64,000 nt of DNA from Orlajensenia stereocauli. GTDB taxonomy: Bacteria > Actinomycetota > Actinomycetes > Actinomycetales > Microbacteriaceae. The notes beneath the pieces were generated by a model. That model did not search any database, was not told the origin of the DNA, and saw only the letters and a program-made list of their open reading frames with translations. A program made the position numbers and the translations under genes. Position 1 is the stretch's first letter. The number at the start of each line of letters is the position of its first letter. Positions 1 through 8,510 of this stretch are shown here, one piece after another. The stretch lies in assembly GCF_039548895.1 (NCBI RefSeq), contig NZ_JBCLVG010000001.1; one strand, 5' to 3'.

Positions 1-832
1 CGACGTCAGCCAGCTCGAGCGTCACCGTGAGCGAGCCGAGCTCGGACAGCGCTGAGACGTGGGTTCCCCCGCAGGGGATGCTGACGGATGCCTCCGCGAG
101 GTCCGCGACCCACGATCGGCGGTCGGTCAGGCCGGACCCGGCGACGTCGATGTGCACCGGTGCGTCCTCGGAGATCCAGGCCGCCAGCGTCGCGCTGGTC
201 GCGGCCTCGATGGCGGCGAGCTGCTCGGCGAGGCCGTCTGCGGCGAAACCCTTGCGACGCAACGACTTGTTCAACCTGAACACGTCGGTGGAGCCGTTCT
301 CGCGGATGAGGGAGCTGGCGATCGCAGCTCCGTCGAAATCGGGCTCTCCGAGGCCGTCGACGCGCACCTCCTTGGTCCACCGGTCGGCGACGGCGCGGTT
401 CAGGGCCAGTGAGGCGAGGTGACAGGCTGTGTGACCGATGGACAGAGCGTTGCGGTACTCCTCGTCGACGACCACGGTGACCGCGTCGCCCTCGCTGATG
501 GCGGCATCCGAGGCCACGAGATGGGCCACGACGAAGGCCCAGCCCTCCTCGCCCTTGCGCACGGGCACGTCGGCTCCGATGAACAGGGTCTCACCATCGG
601 TCGCGGCGACGACCGCCTCGGTCACGGCGACCTCGTCGCCGGTCGAGGTCAGGAACACGGCGCGGTCGGTTCCCTGGTCGGGCCAGCCTGCGTCGACGGG
701 GTGGCAGGCGGTCTCGTCGAGGAGCACGGCCGTGCGACCGTCGGGTGCGGGCTCCAGGTGCAGCACCACGGCGCCGTTGCGGGTGATGCCTGCCGGATAG
801 AGCACGACGGTATCGGTTGCGGGGAGAGTCAT
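1..832 (-). CDS. Alanyl-tRNA editing protein, AlaX type (partial, cut by window edge)
   Basis: Predicted free-standing editing-domain protein that hydrolyses mischarged alanyl-tRNA (Ser or Gly on tRNA-Ala) in the cytoplasm. The 277 visible codons are open to the window edge. They carry the two zinc-binding motifs of the AlaRS/ThrRS second additional domain: HTACH (HxxxH) inside GHTACHLASLALN, and CGGTH (CxxxH) inside IPCGGTHVSALSELG. The region before them (about residues 1-120) fits the beta-barrel that precedes the editing domain in AlaX-M proteins. The ATG at 832 gives a full-length N-terminus beginning MTLPATDTVVLYPAG. The C-terminus lies outside the window. A DHH- or AlaRS-like catalytic core is not seen, so a complete synthetase is unlikely. 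Confidence 0.85.
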   Translation of the reverse strand, partial: MTLPATDTVVLYPAGITRNGAVVLHLEPAPDGRTAVLLDETACHPVDAGWPDQGTDRAVFLTSTGDEVAVTEAVVAATDGETLFIGADVPVRKGEEGWAFVVAHLVASDAAISEGDAVTVVVDEEYRNALSIGHTACHLASLALNRAVADRWTKEVRVDGLGEPDFDGAAIASSLIRENGSTDVFRLNKSLRRKGFAADGLAEQLAAIEAATSATLAAWISEDAPVHIDVAGSGLTDRRSWVADLAEASVSIPCGGTHVSALSELGSLTVTLELADV

Positions 833-836
833 GCCT

Positions 837-1226
837 CTATTCTGCTGGAGGCTGGAGCACAGAGAGGATGTTGCCCGCTGGGTCGGTGAACCAGGCGATC
901 TCGGGTCCGGGGTGCCGTCCGTCGGGGCGCTGGATGCCGCGCTCGTCCTGGCCGAAGCCGTCGTAGCGGAGCAGCTGGACTCCGGATGCCTCGAGCGAGG
1001 TGACCGCGGCGTCGATGTCGGCGACCTGGAGGTTGAGGATCGTGTAGGTGGCCGGAACGTGGTCGGGCTTCGGGTACACGAAGATGTGGTGGTCGTCGCC
1101 GAGGTCGAGGACCAGGCCGCCCATCTCCTCGGTGACGCCGAGACCGAGGGTGTCGGCGTAGAAAGCCTGGGCGGCCGGGACATCGGGCACGGCGAAGCCG
1201 CTGAAGATCCGCGTTGTTTCGATCAT
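837..1226 (-). CDS. VOC (glyoxalase/bleomycin-resistance) family protein
   Basis: A 129-residue single-module vicinal-oxygen-chelate protein. It begins MIETTRIFSGFAVPDVPAAQAFY and contains the usual fold markers: FAVPDVPAAQAFYADTLGL near the N-terminus, DDHHIFVYPKP in the middle and EIAWFTDPAGN near the C-terminus. Members are metal-dependent lyases, isomerases, dioxygenases or drug-binding proteins, and the substrate cannot be told from sequence. The ATG at 1226 is preceded by TTGGCT six bases upstream, a weak leaderless-type -10 box. The stop lies 4 bp from the start of the AlaX gene, so the two are probably co-transcribed. Confidence 0.85.
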   Translation of the reverse strand: MIETTRIFSGFAVPDVPAAQAFYADTLGLGVTEEMGGLVLDLGDDHHIFVYPKPDHVPATYTILNLQVADIDAAVTSLEASGVQLLRYDGFGQDERGIQRPDGRHPGPEIAWFTDPAGNILSVLQPPAE

Positions 1227-1270
1227 GGCCCCAGCCAAGCACCGCAGGGTCGCAGCGACAAGAGGGCGGG

Positions 1271-2635
1271 TCAGACTCTGTCGGTGTGCTCGTGCACCTT
1301 CTTGCGGCCGAGCTGGATGGGCAGCGCCATGAGCGGCCCGACGAAGCGGCGCTGCAGCTTGCGCGCCGGTCCGAGGACGGCCTGCACGAGGTACTGCCCG
1401 AGGATGGCGCCCGCGGCCAGCGCGGCGGCGACGGCGGCGGCGCTGAGCAGCGACATCAGGCCGTTGATGTCGGCATCGGCCACCTGAAGCAGTCCCTGGA
1501 AGAGCGCGAGGCCGGGCACGAGGGGGATGAGCGCCGAGACCACGACGACCAGCGGCGGAACGCGCACGACGAGCACGACGATGGCCGCGAGCAGGCCGAC
1601 GGCGAGGGCGGCTCCGGCCGAGGAGAAGACGATCCCCACCTCGGTGCCGACGAGCAGGGAGTAGAACAGCTCGGCGGCCGCGCCGAGGGCGCACACCGCC
1701 CAGAATGCCCGCAGGGGTACCTGCACGGCGAACCCGAAGCCGAACACGATGATGACGGCCGCGATCAGCTGCATGGGCAGGCCCGAGATCGTGGGCGCCA
1801 TCGCTCCGTCGATCTGCAACACGATGCCGAAGCGGGCGAGCAGCAGCGTGGCGCCCAGCACGCCGGCCACCAGGCCGCTGGTGATGAGCACGGCCTCGAC
1901 GAGGCGGGCGGTTCCGGTGACGTAGAACCCGGACAGGGTGTCGTGCACCGCGCCGAAGGTGGTCACCCCGGCCAGGAGCATGATGATCGTCGCCACTACG
2001 ACGAGCGAGGGATTCACGCGGGGATCGAGCGTGTAGACGACGGCCGCGACGAGCGGGCCGATCGCCCCGCCCACCACCGACTGGTAGAAAACCGGAACCC
2101 GGCGCTTCTGCAGGGCCGAGGTGATGACGTCGATGAAGAGCGTGGCGACGAAGGATGCCGCAGCGACGATGAGCCCGCCGCCGAGGAGGAGGGCGGCACC
2201 TGTCCCCACGAGCGCCCAGCCGAGACGGCGCAGCGCGCGCGGGTAGGCCGGCGCCCCGCCCACGATCGCGGCGACCTGGCGTCTGGCATCCGGAACCGTC
2301 GGCGGATCCTCGATGATGCGCCCGATGAGCTCCGTCGCTCTGGTGAGCTTGTGGTAGTCGAGGGTGCGGTACTTGACGTTGCGGCTGCGCGAGATCGTCT
2401 CGTAGGTCGCCGGGTTCTCCCAGCTCAGCGAGATGAGCGTGTGGGTGATGTCGGCCTCGATGTTGCGCAGCCCGTAGGCGTGCGTGACGGCCTGCATGGC
2501 CGCCACGGCGTCTTCAGCGCCGGCGCCGTTGGTGAACAGCACCTCGGTCACCCTGATGGCGATGTCGAGAACGGCGCGGGTGTAGGCCGCGGCGTCCGTC
2601 GAGCTCATGCCCGCCGTGCCGTTGGAAACCGCCAT
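1271..2635 (-). CDS. Threonine/serine exporter family protein (ThrE-like)
   Basis: Inner-membrane exporter of 454 residues. The soluble N-terminal part (about 1-125) matches the DUF1212/ThrE cytoplasmic domain, including GAGAEDAVAAMQAV and the stretch around ENPATYETISRSRNVKYRTLDY. From about residue 135 there are roughly ten hydrophobic helices, the DUF1212 plus DUF3815 arrangement found in one-chain ThrE of Corynebacteriales. ThrE exports threonine and serine using the proton gradient; the exact substrate here is inferred. The ATG at 2635 has TAATCT six bases upstream (complement of 2642-2647), so the mRNA is probably leaderless. That box overlaps the stop codon of the glutathione peroxidase gene behind it. 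Confidence 0.85.
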   Translation of the reverse strand: MAVSNGTAGMSSTDAAAYTRAVLDIAIRVTEVLFTNGAGAEDAVAAMQAVTHAYGLRNIEADITHTLISLSWENPATYETISRSRNVKYRTLDYHKLTRATELIGRIIEDPPTVPDARRQVAAIVGGAPAYPRALRRLGWALVGTGAALLLGGGLIVAAASFVATLFIDVITSALQKRRVPVFYQSVVGGAIGPLVAAVVYTLDPRVNPSLVVVATIIMLLAGVTTFGAVHDTLSGFYVTGTARLVEAVLITSGLVAGVLGATLLLARFGIVLQIDGAMAPTISGLPMQLIAAVIIVFGFGFAVQVPLRAFWAVCALGAAAELFYSLLVGTEVGIVFSSAGAALAVGLLAAIVVLVVRVPPLVVVVSALIPLVPGLALFQGLLQVADADINGLMSLLSAAAVAAALAAGAILGQYLVQAVLGPARKLQRRFVGPLMALPIQLGRKKVHEHTDRV

Positions 2636-2644
2636 ACGAGCAGA

Positions 2645-3130
2645 TTACCGGGGGAGTGAGCCCTCGATGAGGTCCACGATCTCAGGGGCGTCGGGCTCCG
2701 TCGTCGGACGGAAGCGGTGCACCGCTCCGTCGGGGGTGATCACGAACTTCTCGAAGTTCCACTTCACCTTGCCGGCCTTGCCGTTGGCGTCCTCCGTCTT
2801 CACCAGTTCGGCGTAGAGCGGGTGCTGGTTGCGGCCGTTGACCTTGACGCGCTCGAACATCGGGAACGTCACGCCCCACGTGGTCGAGCAGTACTCGGAG
2901 ATGGCCTCCTCGCTGCCGAGTTCCTGCAGGAACTGGTTGCTCGGGAACCCGAGCACGGTGAACCCGCGGTCCTCGTACTGCTTCTGCAGTGCCTCGAGCT
3001 TCTCGTACTGCGGAGCCAGGCCGCAGCGCGATGCGACATTGACGATGAGCTTGACCTGGTCGCCGTACTCGGCGAGCGTCTTCGTCTCGCCGGTGATGGT
3101 CGTGAGTGGAATGTCGTTGATCGTGGTCAT
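2645..3130 (-). CDS. Glutathione peroxidase / thioredoxin-dependent peroxidase family
   Basis: A 161-residue thioredoxin-fold peroxidase of the GPx family. The peroxidatic cysteine is Cys36 in NVASRCGLAPQY, as Cys rather than selenocysteine. The family glutamine is in FPSNQF and the tryptophan/asparagine in KWNFEKF, giving the usual Cys-Gln-Trp-Asn set. Bacterial Cys-GPx enzymes normally take electrons from thioredoxin and reduce lipid or organic hydroperoxides; that is family knowledge, not shown here. Start chosen at the ATG at 3130 (MTTINDIPLTTITGE), which matches the usual family N-terminus. A 140-bp gap separates it from the antiporter gene upstream; it contains no recognisable gene. Confidence 0.93.
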   Translation of the reverse strand: MTTINDIPLTTITGETKTLAEYGDQVKLIVNVASRCGLAPQYEKLEALQKQYEDRGFTVLGFPSNQFLQELGSEEAISEYCSTTWGVTFPMFERVKVNGRNQHPLYAELVKTEDANGKAGKVKWNFEKFVITPDGAVHRFRPTTEPDAPEIVDLIEGSLPR

Positions 3131-3270
3131 ATAGATGACAATGCCATCGCCGGCCGGATTATGCCCGTGAAGATCTGGAAAGCGATGAGTTTCCGCGTGG
3201 AACGCTGTCCTGAAGCCGTTGGAGGTCCGTTCCCGCGAGAAGTTCCTCGCTTTCCGGAAACGGCGGTTGC

Positions 3271-4452
3271 TCAGGAGGCGCGGGCCAGGGCGCGGCGCTT
3301 GAGCGTCGCCTTGAACCAGCGCGCGTCGGGCACGCGGGCGAGGATCGGGCCCAGGATGACGGTGATGAGAACGTAGGCGGTGGCGAGGGGCGCCAGCAGG
3401 GGCGCGACCCCGGCTCCGACGGCGAGGCCGGCGATGACGATGGAGAACTCGCCGCGCGCCGTGAGGGCGAAGCCCGCACGCCAGCGACCGGGAACACCGA
3501 TGCCGGCGCGCTTGGCCGAGAGATAGCCCGTGGCGACCTTCGTCGCCATGGTGATGGCCGCCAGGATGATGGCGGGCACGAGCATGCCGATCAGATCGCC
3601 GGCATCCGTCGCCAGACCGAAGAACACGAAGAAGAAGGCGGCGAAGAGATCGCGGAGAGGGGTGAGCACCTCGCCGGCGTTCTGGGCCACCTTGCCCGAG
3701 AGTGCGATTCCCACGAGGAAGGCGCCGACGGCGGCCGACACGTTCACCTGCGCGGCGATGCCGGCGACCAGCATGGTGAGTCCGAGCACGCCGAGGAGCA
3801 GGGGCTCGTTGTGCTCGGGCGTGAAGATGCGCGAGATCACATGGCCGAAGCGCAGGGCGAGGAACAGGATGAGCACCACGACGCCCACGGCGATGGCCAC
3901 TGTGATGGCGCCCTGCAGCAGGCTCACGCCGATGACGACGGCCGAGAGCACAGGCAGGTAGAACGCCATGGCCAGGTCCTCGATCACGAGGATGGCGAGC
4001 ACGATGGGCGTCTCGCGGTTCGAGATGCGGCCGAGGTCGCGGATGGTCTTCGCGATGACGCCCGACGACGACACCCACGTGATGCCGGCCAACGCGACGG
4101 CGGCGACGGGTCCCCACCCGAGGATGAGGGCGAACGCCGCACCCGGCAGGGCGTTGAAGAGGGCGTCCATGATGCCGGCGGTCTTCGACTGCTTCAGGTT
4201 GGTGAGCAGCTCGCTCGCCGTGTACTCGAGCCCCAGCAGGGTGAGCAGCAGGATGACGCCGATCTCGCTGCCGACTGCGAAGAACTCGCTGCTGGCGTCG
4301 AGTGGGATGAGTCCGCCCTCGCCGAAGGCCAGACCCGCGATGAGGTAGAAGGGGATGGGGGAGATGCCGATGCGGATCGACAGGCGCCCGAGCAGACTCA
4401 TGCCGAGTAGCAGCGCGCCGACTTCGATGAGGATCAGCGTGTTGTCATGCAC
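3271..4452 (-). CDS. khtU: Cation:proton antiporter, CPA2 family (KhtU-like)
   Basis: Integral membrane protein of 393 residues with 11-13 hydrophobic segments and the CPA2 (KefB/KhtU) pattern. It has a first helix with GALLLGMSLLGRLSIRIG, a central VIEDLAMAFYLPV (the ion-binding ED/D region) and a late LTARGEFSIVIAGL segment typical of K+(Na+)/H+ antiporters. No RCK/TrkA-N domain is fused; a separate TrkA-C protein lies just upstream (4468-4962) with a 15-bp gap. That two-gene arrangement is the KhtT-KhtU layout of Bacillus, where KhtT controls potassium/proton exchange. The role in potassium efflux and alkaline-pH tolerance is inferred from this pairing. Confidence 0.85.
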   Translation of the reverse strand: MHDNTLILIEVGALLLGMSLLGRLSIRIGISPIPFYLIAGLAFGEGGLIPLDASSEFFAVGSEIGVILLLTLLGLEYTASELLTNLKQSKTAGIMDALFNALPGAAFALILGWGPVAAVALAGITWVSSSGVIAKTIRDLGRISNRETPIVLAILVIEDLAMAFYLPVLSAVVIGVSLLQGAITVAIAVGVVVLILFLALRFGHVISRIFTPEHNEPLLLGVLGLTMLVAGIAAQVNVSAAVGAFLVGIALSGKVAQNAGEVLTPLRDLFAAFFFVFFGLATDAGDLIGMLVPAIILAAITMATKVATGYLSAKRAGIGVPGRWRAGFALTARGEFSIVIAGLAVGAGVAPLLAPLATAYVLITVILGPILARVPDARWFKATLKRRALARAS

Positions 4453-4467
4453 TGGCGCGCCCCCGGA

Positions 4468-4962
4468 TCAGTCGGGGCCGTTGGCCATGAGCCGACCGGC
4501 GGCGTCGAGACCCTCCCGCGTGCCGACGGCGACGATGACGTCACCGGGGCGGAGGATCTCTGCGGGGGTCGGAGAGGGGATCACCTTCTTCTCGCGCACG
4601 ATGGCGACGATGGAGACGTGCGTGCGGGTGCGCGTCTTGGTGTCGCCGAGCGGCCGATTGATGAAGGGCGAATCGGTCGCGAGTTCGAGCTGCTCCGTGT
4701 AGAGCCCCTCGGTGTCCTCGCTCAGCTTGGTCAGTCGGCTGAGGGTGACGGATGTTCCGAGGACGTCGGCGAGTGCCTCGGCCTCGTCTTCGGTGATGGG
4801 GATCGAATCCCGACACGCGTCGGGGTCGTCGACGTCGAAGATGCCGAGGTTGCGCTCGCCATCGCGGTACGACACGACGCTCAGGCGACGGCCGCTCTCG
4901 GTGACGAGATCGTGACGCATGCCGATGCCCGGCAGGTCGATCTTCTCAATTCGAATTCCCAC
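4468..4962 (-). CDS. khtT: TrkA-C domain regulatory subunit of antiporter (KhtT-like)
   Basis: A 164-residue soluble protein. The N-terminus VGIRIEKIDLPGIG is characteristic of KhtT-type proteins. About residues 85-160 form a TrkA-C/RCK-C ligand-binding domain ending in LRPGDVIVAVGTREGL. It is expected to sit on the cytoplasmic side of the neighbouring KhtU-like antiporter and gate it in response to a ligand; in Bacillus KhtT that ligand is reported to be c-di-AMP (family knowledge). The GTG at 4962 was chosen because it gives the conserved N-terminus and has GGGAG about 12 bases upstream. An ATG 14 codons further upstream would add a non-conserved tail. Confidence 0.82.
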   Translation of the reverse strand: MGIRIEKIDLPGIGMRHDLVTESGRRLSVVSYRDGERNLGIFDVDDPDACRDSIPITEDEAEALADVLGTSVTLSRLTKLSEDTEGLYTEQLELATDSPFINRPLGDTKTRTRTHVSIVAIVREKKVIPSPTPAEILRPGDVIVAVGTREGLDAAGRLMANGPD

Positions 4963-5054
4963 GGAGACCAAACTACTCCCGTTGTGGGGAGCATCCGTTC
5001 GCATGCGTCGTGCGGGTCATGCTCGGGTGGCCGCGCACCTGGCCCCGCGCCTCG

Positions 5055-5073
5055 CGCGGGCCTCAGCGAGCGG
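5055..5073. repeat. Fragment of the intergenic inverted-repeat family
   Basis: Reads GCGGGCCTCAGCGAGCGG, which equals the right-hand end of the larger elements at 10796-10896 and 21053-21150. It lies between the divergent khtT-like and GNAT genes and appears to be a solitary remnant. Confidence 0.55.
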
Positions 5074-5091
5074 CGCGGCGATACTGGAGTC

Positions 5092-5589
5092 ATGCCGACG
5101 GTCACCCTCACCCTCCCGTCAGGATCTCTGCTGCTGCGTCGTGCCGTCGTCGGCGACCTCGACGCGATCCTCGCGCTCTTGGCCGACGACCCGGTCAGTG
5201 CGGCTCGGGGCGACCTGGCCCGGCCCGAGGACCGACCGGCCTACGAGCGTGCCTTCGCCGCCATCGACGCCGACCCCGCTCAGCGGTTGCTGGTGGCCGT
5301 GACGGATGCGGGGGATGTGCTGGGCACGATGCAGCTGACGGTCATACCGGGCCTGGCGCGGGTCGGGGCGTCTCGCCTGCAGATCGAGGCCGTGCGGGTG
5401 CGTTCCGACCAGCGCGGCCGCGGAATCGGTGGGGCGATGATCCGGTGGGCGATGGATGAGGCGCCGGCCCTCGGTGCCGCCCTCGTGCAGCTGACGTCGG
5501 ATGCCGCCCGTGTCGACGCCCACAGGTTCTACGAGCGGCTCGGCTTCGAGGCCTCGCACGTGGGGTTCAAATACCGCCCTCAGCGCTGA
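5092..5589 (+). CDS. GNAT family N-acetyltransferase
   Basis: A 165-residue single GNAT domain. The acetyl-CoA-binding motif A is visible at about residues 101-115 as VRVRSDQRGRGIGGAMI, preceded by a beta-4 strand (LQIEAV) and followed by the motif B region DAARVDAHRFYERLGFEAS, ending GFKYRP. It resembles the small stand-alone acetyltransferases with HRFYERLGF that acylate amines or antibiotics; no substrate can be assigned. ATG at 5092 follows GGAG four bases upstream. It is convergent with the acyl-CoA dehydrogenase gene; the two stops are 10 bp apart. Confidence 0.85.
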   Translation: MPTVTLTLPSGSLLLRRAVVGDLDAILALLADDPVSAARGDLARPEDRPAYERAFAAIDADPAQRLLVAVTDAGDVLGTMQLTVIPGLARVGASRLQIEAVRVRSDQRGRGIGGAMIRWAMDEAPALGAALVQLTSDAARVDAHRFYERLGFEASHVGFKYRPQR

Positions 5590-5599
5590 GCGGCATTCA

Positions 5600-6772
5600 C
5601 TACTCGACCGGCCCGAGCCACGCGTTGGCTACGGTGCTGTGCGCCGATTCCGCGTCTGAGGGGTGGAAGATCCCGGCGAGCACGTCGCGGTAGAGCCGAC
5701 CCAACTCGCTGCCGGCGAAGTACGATCCGCCACCCGAGACGCGCAACGCCTGATCGACGACGTGGCGAGCGTTCTCGGTGGCGCGGATCTTCAGGCCCAC
5801 CAGCTGCGGGAACCACTGCGCCCCGTGATCCACCTGATCATCGACATCGCGGGCGAGGGAGACGAGTTGGGGCCGGATGCCGTCCTGGGCGATGGCGGCA
5901 TCCGCGATACGCCAGCGGATGTCCGGGTCCTGCGCGTAGGACCGGCCGCCGGCCTTGAGCGATGTGCGGCGGTGCGCCGCGGCGACGGCGAGTTCGAGCG
6001 CGCGCTGTCCGACGCCGGTGTACACGGCGGCCAGCAGGATCTCGAAGTTGGAGAAGATAGCGAACACGAGCGAGTCGGGGTTCGGCCCGGGGTCGAGACG
6101 CCTGATGATGCGATTCGCGGGGGAGTACGCGCCATCGAGCACCGTCGACTGGCTCTGCGAGGCGCGCATGCCCAGGGTGTCCCAGTCGTCCTTGCGGGTG
6201 ACGCCGGAGTCGGAGCGCTCCACGAATCCGTAGACGATCTTCGGCGCATCGGGAGAGGTGGTGTCGAGGCCCATCGTGCCGAGCTTCGTCCACGCCGGGG
6301 AGAGGGAGGTGAAGACCTTGGTGCCGGTGAACCTGTAGCCGCCGTCGGGCTGAGGGGCGGCATCCGTCGTCGAACCGAACAGCACGAGGTCGTTGCCGGA
6401 CTCGCTGATACCGAAACCGAACACCTCGCCGGCGCCGGCCTCGTCGAGAAGGAAGTCGAGCGAGGAGTCGCCGCGTTCGTGCAGCACCTTGGCGACGCCG
6501 GTCCAGACGAGGTGCATGTTCACGGCGAGGGCCGTGGCCGGAGCCGCCGATCCGAGGCGCACCTGCTCGAGCACCACCTGCTCCAGCGAGAGACCGAGGC
6601 CACCGAAGTCGACGGGGACGAGCGCGCGCAGGTAGCCGACGGCCACGAGTTCGTCGAAGTCCTCGGTGAAGAAGGCGTTGTCGCGGTCATATCCTGCGGC
6701 GCGCGAACGGATGCGCTCCAGCAGGGCGTCGTCGAGGAGCGGGGTGTCGGATGCGTTGCTCACGCCACTCAC
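5600..6772 (-). CDS. Acyl-CoA dehydrogenase family flavoprotein
   Basis: About 390 residues covering the three ACAD domains. The N-terminal helical domain runs to about residue 120, with LVPVDFGGLGLSLEQVVLEQ. The central beta domain includes GFGISESGNDL and YRFTGTKVFTSLSPAW. The C-terminal helical domain includes FEILLAAVYTGVGQRALELA and ends RDVLAGIFHPSDAESAHSTV. FAD-dependent oxidation of an acyl-CoA, or an FMN-dependent oxygenase of the DszC/SfnB branch, are both possible; no clear catalytic Glu can be assigned by eye. Two in-frame GTG codons (6772 and 6763) are candidate starts. 6772 is preferred because it lies directly behind the stop of the DUF4349 gene, which suggests translational coupling. 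Confidence 0.82.
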   Translation of the reverse strand: MSGVSNASDTPLLDDALLERIRSRAAGYDRDNAFFTEDFDELVAVGYLRALVPVDFGGLGLSLEQVVLEQVRLGSAAPATALAVNMHLVWTGVAKVLHERGDSSLDFLLDEAGAGEVFGFGISESGNDLVLFGSTTDAAPQPDGGYRFTGTKVFTSLSPAWTKLGTMGLDTTSPDAPKIVYGFVERSDSGVTRKDDWDTLGMRASQSQSTVLDGAYSPANRIIRRLDPGPNPDSLVFAIFSNFEILLAAVYTGVGQRALELAVAAAHRRTSLKAGGRSYAQDPDIRWRIADAAIAQDGIRPQLVSLARDVDDQVDHGAQWFPQLVGLKIRATENARHVVDQALRVSGGGSYFAGSELGRLYRDVLAGIFHPSDAESAHSTVANAWLGPVE

Positions 6773-6773
6773 A

Positions 6774-7775
6774 TTACGCGCGGGTGTCGACGGGATCGCC
6801 TTCTGCGGCACGGTCAGGGCTGGCGGGAACAGTGGCCGCAGGTGCGGGTTCCGGCGCTGTGTCCGGCGCGGGGCCGGCGTCGGCTCCCGGGCCGTTATCG
6901 GGCGGCGGGTTCCGCGGGGTGCGCCGCGACGCCCGCACGATGAGCAGCACGATCGCGGCGATGGCGCCGAACAGCAGCAGCCACGGCAGGAGAGCGCCGA
7001 TGACGACAAGGGTTCCGGCGAGGAAGCCGACGAGGGCGTTCCACCCGGCGAGGAAGCCGTCCCAGAAGGTACGCGGGGATCCGGGGGAGACCACGCCGGG
7101 CGCCGTGAAGTCGACCGAGAGGGTGGAGAAGGCGACCTGGTCCTCGAGGTAGTCCCGCTGGGTGGTGAGGCTGTCGAGCTCGGCCTGCCTGCCGGACAGG
7201 GCGTTCTCGATCTCGATCAGGTCGGCAGTGGAGTCTGCATCGGCCATGAGGCTCTCGAGGCGCTTCGTGGACGTCTCGAGCGCGCTGATGCGCGCGTCGA
7301 TGTCCTGCTTCTGCTGGGTGACGTCCGTCGCCTCGGTCGAGTAGTGCGTGACGCCGCCGAGCTTCTGGATGTCTGCGACGACGGCCTGGTAGCGCGCGGA
7401 GGGCACGCGGATCACGAGGGACGCGCGAGCGGGCTGCGAGTCCGTGCCCGGCTGCTGGTTCTGCGAGTCGATGCGTCCGTCGGCCGCCGTGACCAGCGCA
7501 GTCGTCTTGGCCGCGGCCAGCACGGGATCGTCGGCTGTCACCGACATCGAGCCCGTGGTGACGACGTCGCGGGTCTCCACCGTCGAGCCGAGGCCCCCGG
7601 CCTCATCATCCGCAGAGTCACGGCCGGCATCGAGCGCGCCGTCGCCCTGGTCGGGAGCCGGTTCGGCGACGGATCCGCCGCTCACATCGGAGTCGGCGGA
7701 ACCGGATGTCGAGCATCCGGCGAGCAGCAGGGTGGCGGCCACGGCGACGACGGTGGCGAGGTGCGCGCGCTTCAT
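6774..7775 (-). CDS. DUF4349 domain lipoprotein
   Basis: A 333-residue envelope protein. It has a lipoprotein signal with lipobox LLLAGC (lipid-modified Cys21), then an acidic Ser/Gly-rich linker. The DUF4349 core is marked by RDVVTTGSMSVTADDP, SLVIRVPSARYQAVVADI and a predicted coiled coil of about residues 160-225 (SALETSTKRLESLMADADS). A transmembrane segment follows at about 258-285 and then a Pro/Ala-rich tail. DUF4349 proteins are widespread and of unknown function. The ATG at 7775 is preceded six bases upstream by TACAGT, so it is probably leaderless. A perfect 14-bp palindrome (7791-7804) lies just upstream of that box and could be an operator. Confidence 0.85.
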   Translation of the reverse strand: MKRAHLATVVAVAATLLLAGCSTSGSADSDVSGGSVAEPAPDQGDGALDAGRDSADDEAGGLGSTVETRDVVTTGSMSVTADDPVLAAAKTTALVTAADGRIDSQNQQPGTDSQPARASLVIRVPSARYQAVVADIQKLGGVTHYSTEATDVTQQKQDIDARISALETSTKRLESLMADADSTADLIEIENALSGRQAELDSLTTQRDYLEDQVAFSTLSVDFTAPGVVSPGSPRTFWDGFLAGWNALVGFLAGTLVVIGALLPWLLLFGAIAAIVLLIVRASRRTPRNPPPDNGPGADAGPAPDTAPEPAPAATVPASPDRAAEGDPVDTRA

Positions 7776-7790
7776 GACTGCACTGTAGAA

Positions 7791-7843
7791 CCGCTGATCA
7801 GCGGTGGGGTGCGACGCAACCCGATCGTGATGTCACGATCGGG
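7791..7843. other. Two perfect palindromes between tetR-type gene and DUF4349 gene
   Basis: 7791-7804 reads CCGCTGATCAGCGG, a perfect 14-bp palindrome next to the DUF4349 promoter box. 7820-7830 and 7833-7843 form CCCGATCGTGA-TG-TCACGATCGGG, an 11-bp perfect stem with a 2-nt loop and no U tract. The second could end transcription of the TetR gene, whose stop is at 7903-7905. Both could instead be regulator sites for the DUF4349 gene. Confidence 0.5.
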
Positions 7844-7858
7844 TATCACGCGGGGGAT

Positions 7859-7898
7859 GCGTTTCGGCCGCAGACTTCGTCTGGGCCTCAACGAGCGG
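7859..7898. repeat. Half-copy of the intergenic inverted-repeat family
   Basis: Contains GTTTCGGCCGCAGACTTCGT followed by CTGGGCCTCAACGAGCGG, the right arm of the family, with several substitutions. The left arm is absent. It lies directly behind the TetR stop codon. Confidence 0.6.
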
Positions 7899-7902
7899 AG
7901 GG

Positions 7903-8496
7903 TCAGCGAGCGAGCAGCGCCGCACTCGTGGCGATGTAGGCGTCGCCGTCGAAACCGTCGAAGATGGCCGACTGCACCATGTAGCCCTGGCAGATTCCGA
8001 TGTAGATCCATGACTCGCGGGCGCCCCGTGCCTCGGCCTCGGCCTCGCTCAGCCCGTTCCTGCGTACGTGCCACGCGGCGAGATAGGTCTGGAAGACCTC
8101 GCGGATCGACCCGGCGATGCCCTGGGCCAGTCGGCGCAGTTCGGCGTCGTTCGCCGCCGCCGCCCACAGCTGCAGCAGAACGCCCAGGTCACCGAACTCG
8201 GCCTCCACGCCACGGAGGAAGACTCCGATGAGCTCGCCGGGCTCCATGAGGTCCTCGTCCATCAGCGCGAGCTCGACGTCGGCCATGCGCTGTCCGAGCA
8301 ACTCGGTCACCGCCAGCTGGATCAGTTCGTTCTTGCTCTTGTAGTGGCCGTAGATGGCCCCGGCCGACAGGCCGGACTCGGCGATGATGTCGGCGACGGA
8401 TGTGCCCTCGAAGCCCTTGCGCGCGAAGCAGCGCATCGCGGCCTGGGCGATCTCGGTGCGGCGGGCGATCCGATGCTCCTCGGTGACTTTCGGCAT
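7903..8496 (-). CDS. TetR/AcrR family transcriptional regulator
   Basis: A 197-residue repressor with an N-terminal TetR helix-turn-helix at about residues 12-58: RRTEIAQAAMRCFARKGFEG, then TSVADIIAESGLSAGAIYGHYKSK. The C-terminal part (about 70-197) is an all-helical ligand-binding and dimer domain of the TetR_C type. It is divergent from the membrane transporter at 8615, and two palindromes with AAGAACG half-sites lie between the two starts, one of them 15 bp in front of this gene. The regulator probably represses itself and the transporter and is released by a substrate of that transporter; the ligand is unknown. ATG at 8496. Confidence 0.9.
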   Translation of the reverse strand: MPKVTEEHRIARRTEIAQAAMRCFARKGFEGTSVADIIAESGLSAGAIYGHYKSKNELIQLAVTELLGQRMADVELALMDEDLMEPGELIGVFLRGVEAEFGDLGVLLQLWAAAANDAELRRLAQGIAGSIREVFQTYLAAWHVRRNGLSEAEAEARGARESWIYIGICQGYMVQSAIFDGFDGDAYIATSAALLAR

Positions 8497-8510
8497 GGTC
8501 TCATAGTAAA

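Noticed and set aside
829..1694. Extended frame in front of the VOC protein
   Set aside because: The upstream part overlaps the ThrE-type gene and has no conserved sequence; the ATG at 1226 gives the whole VOC domain.
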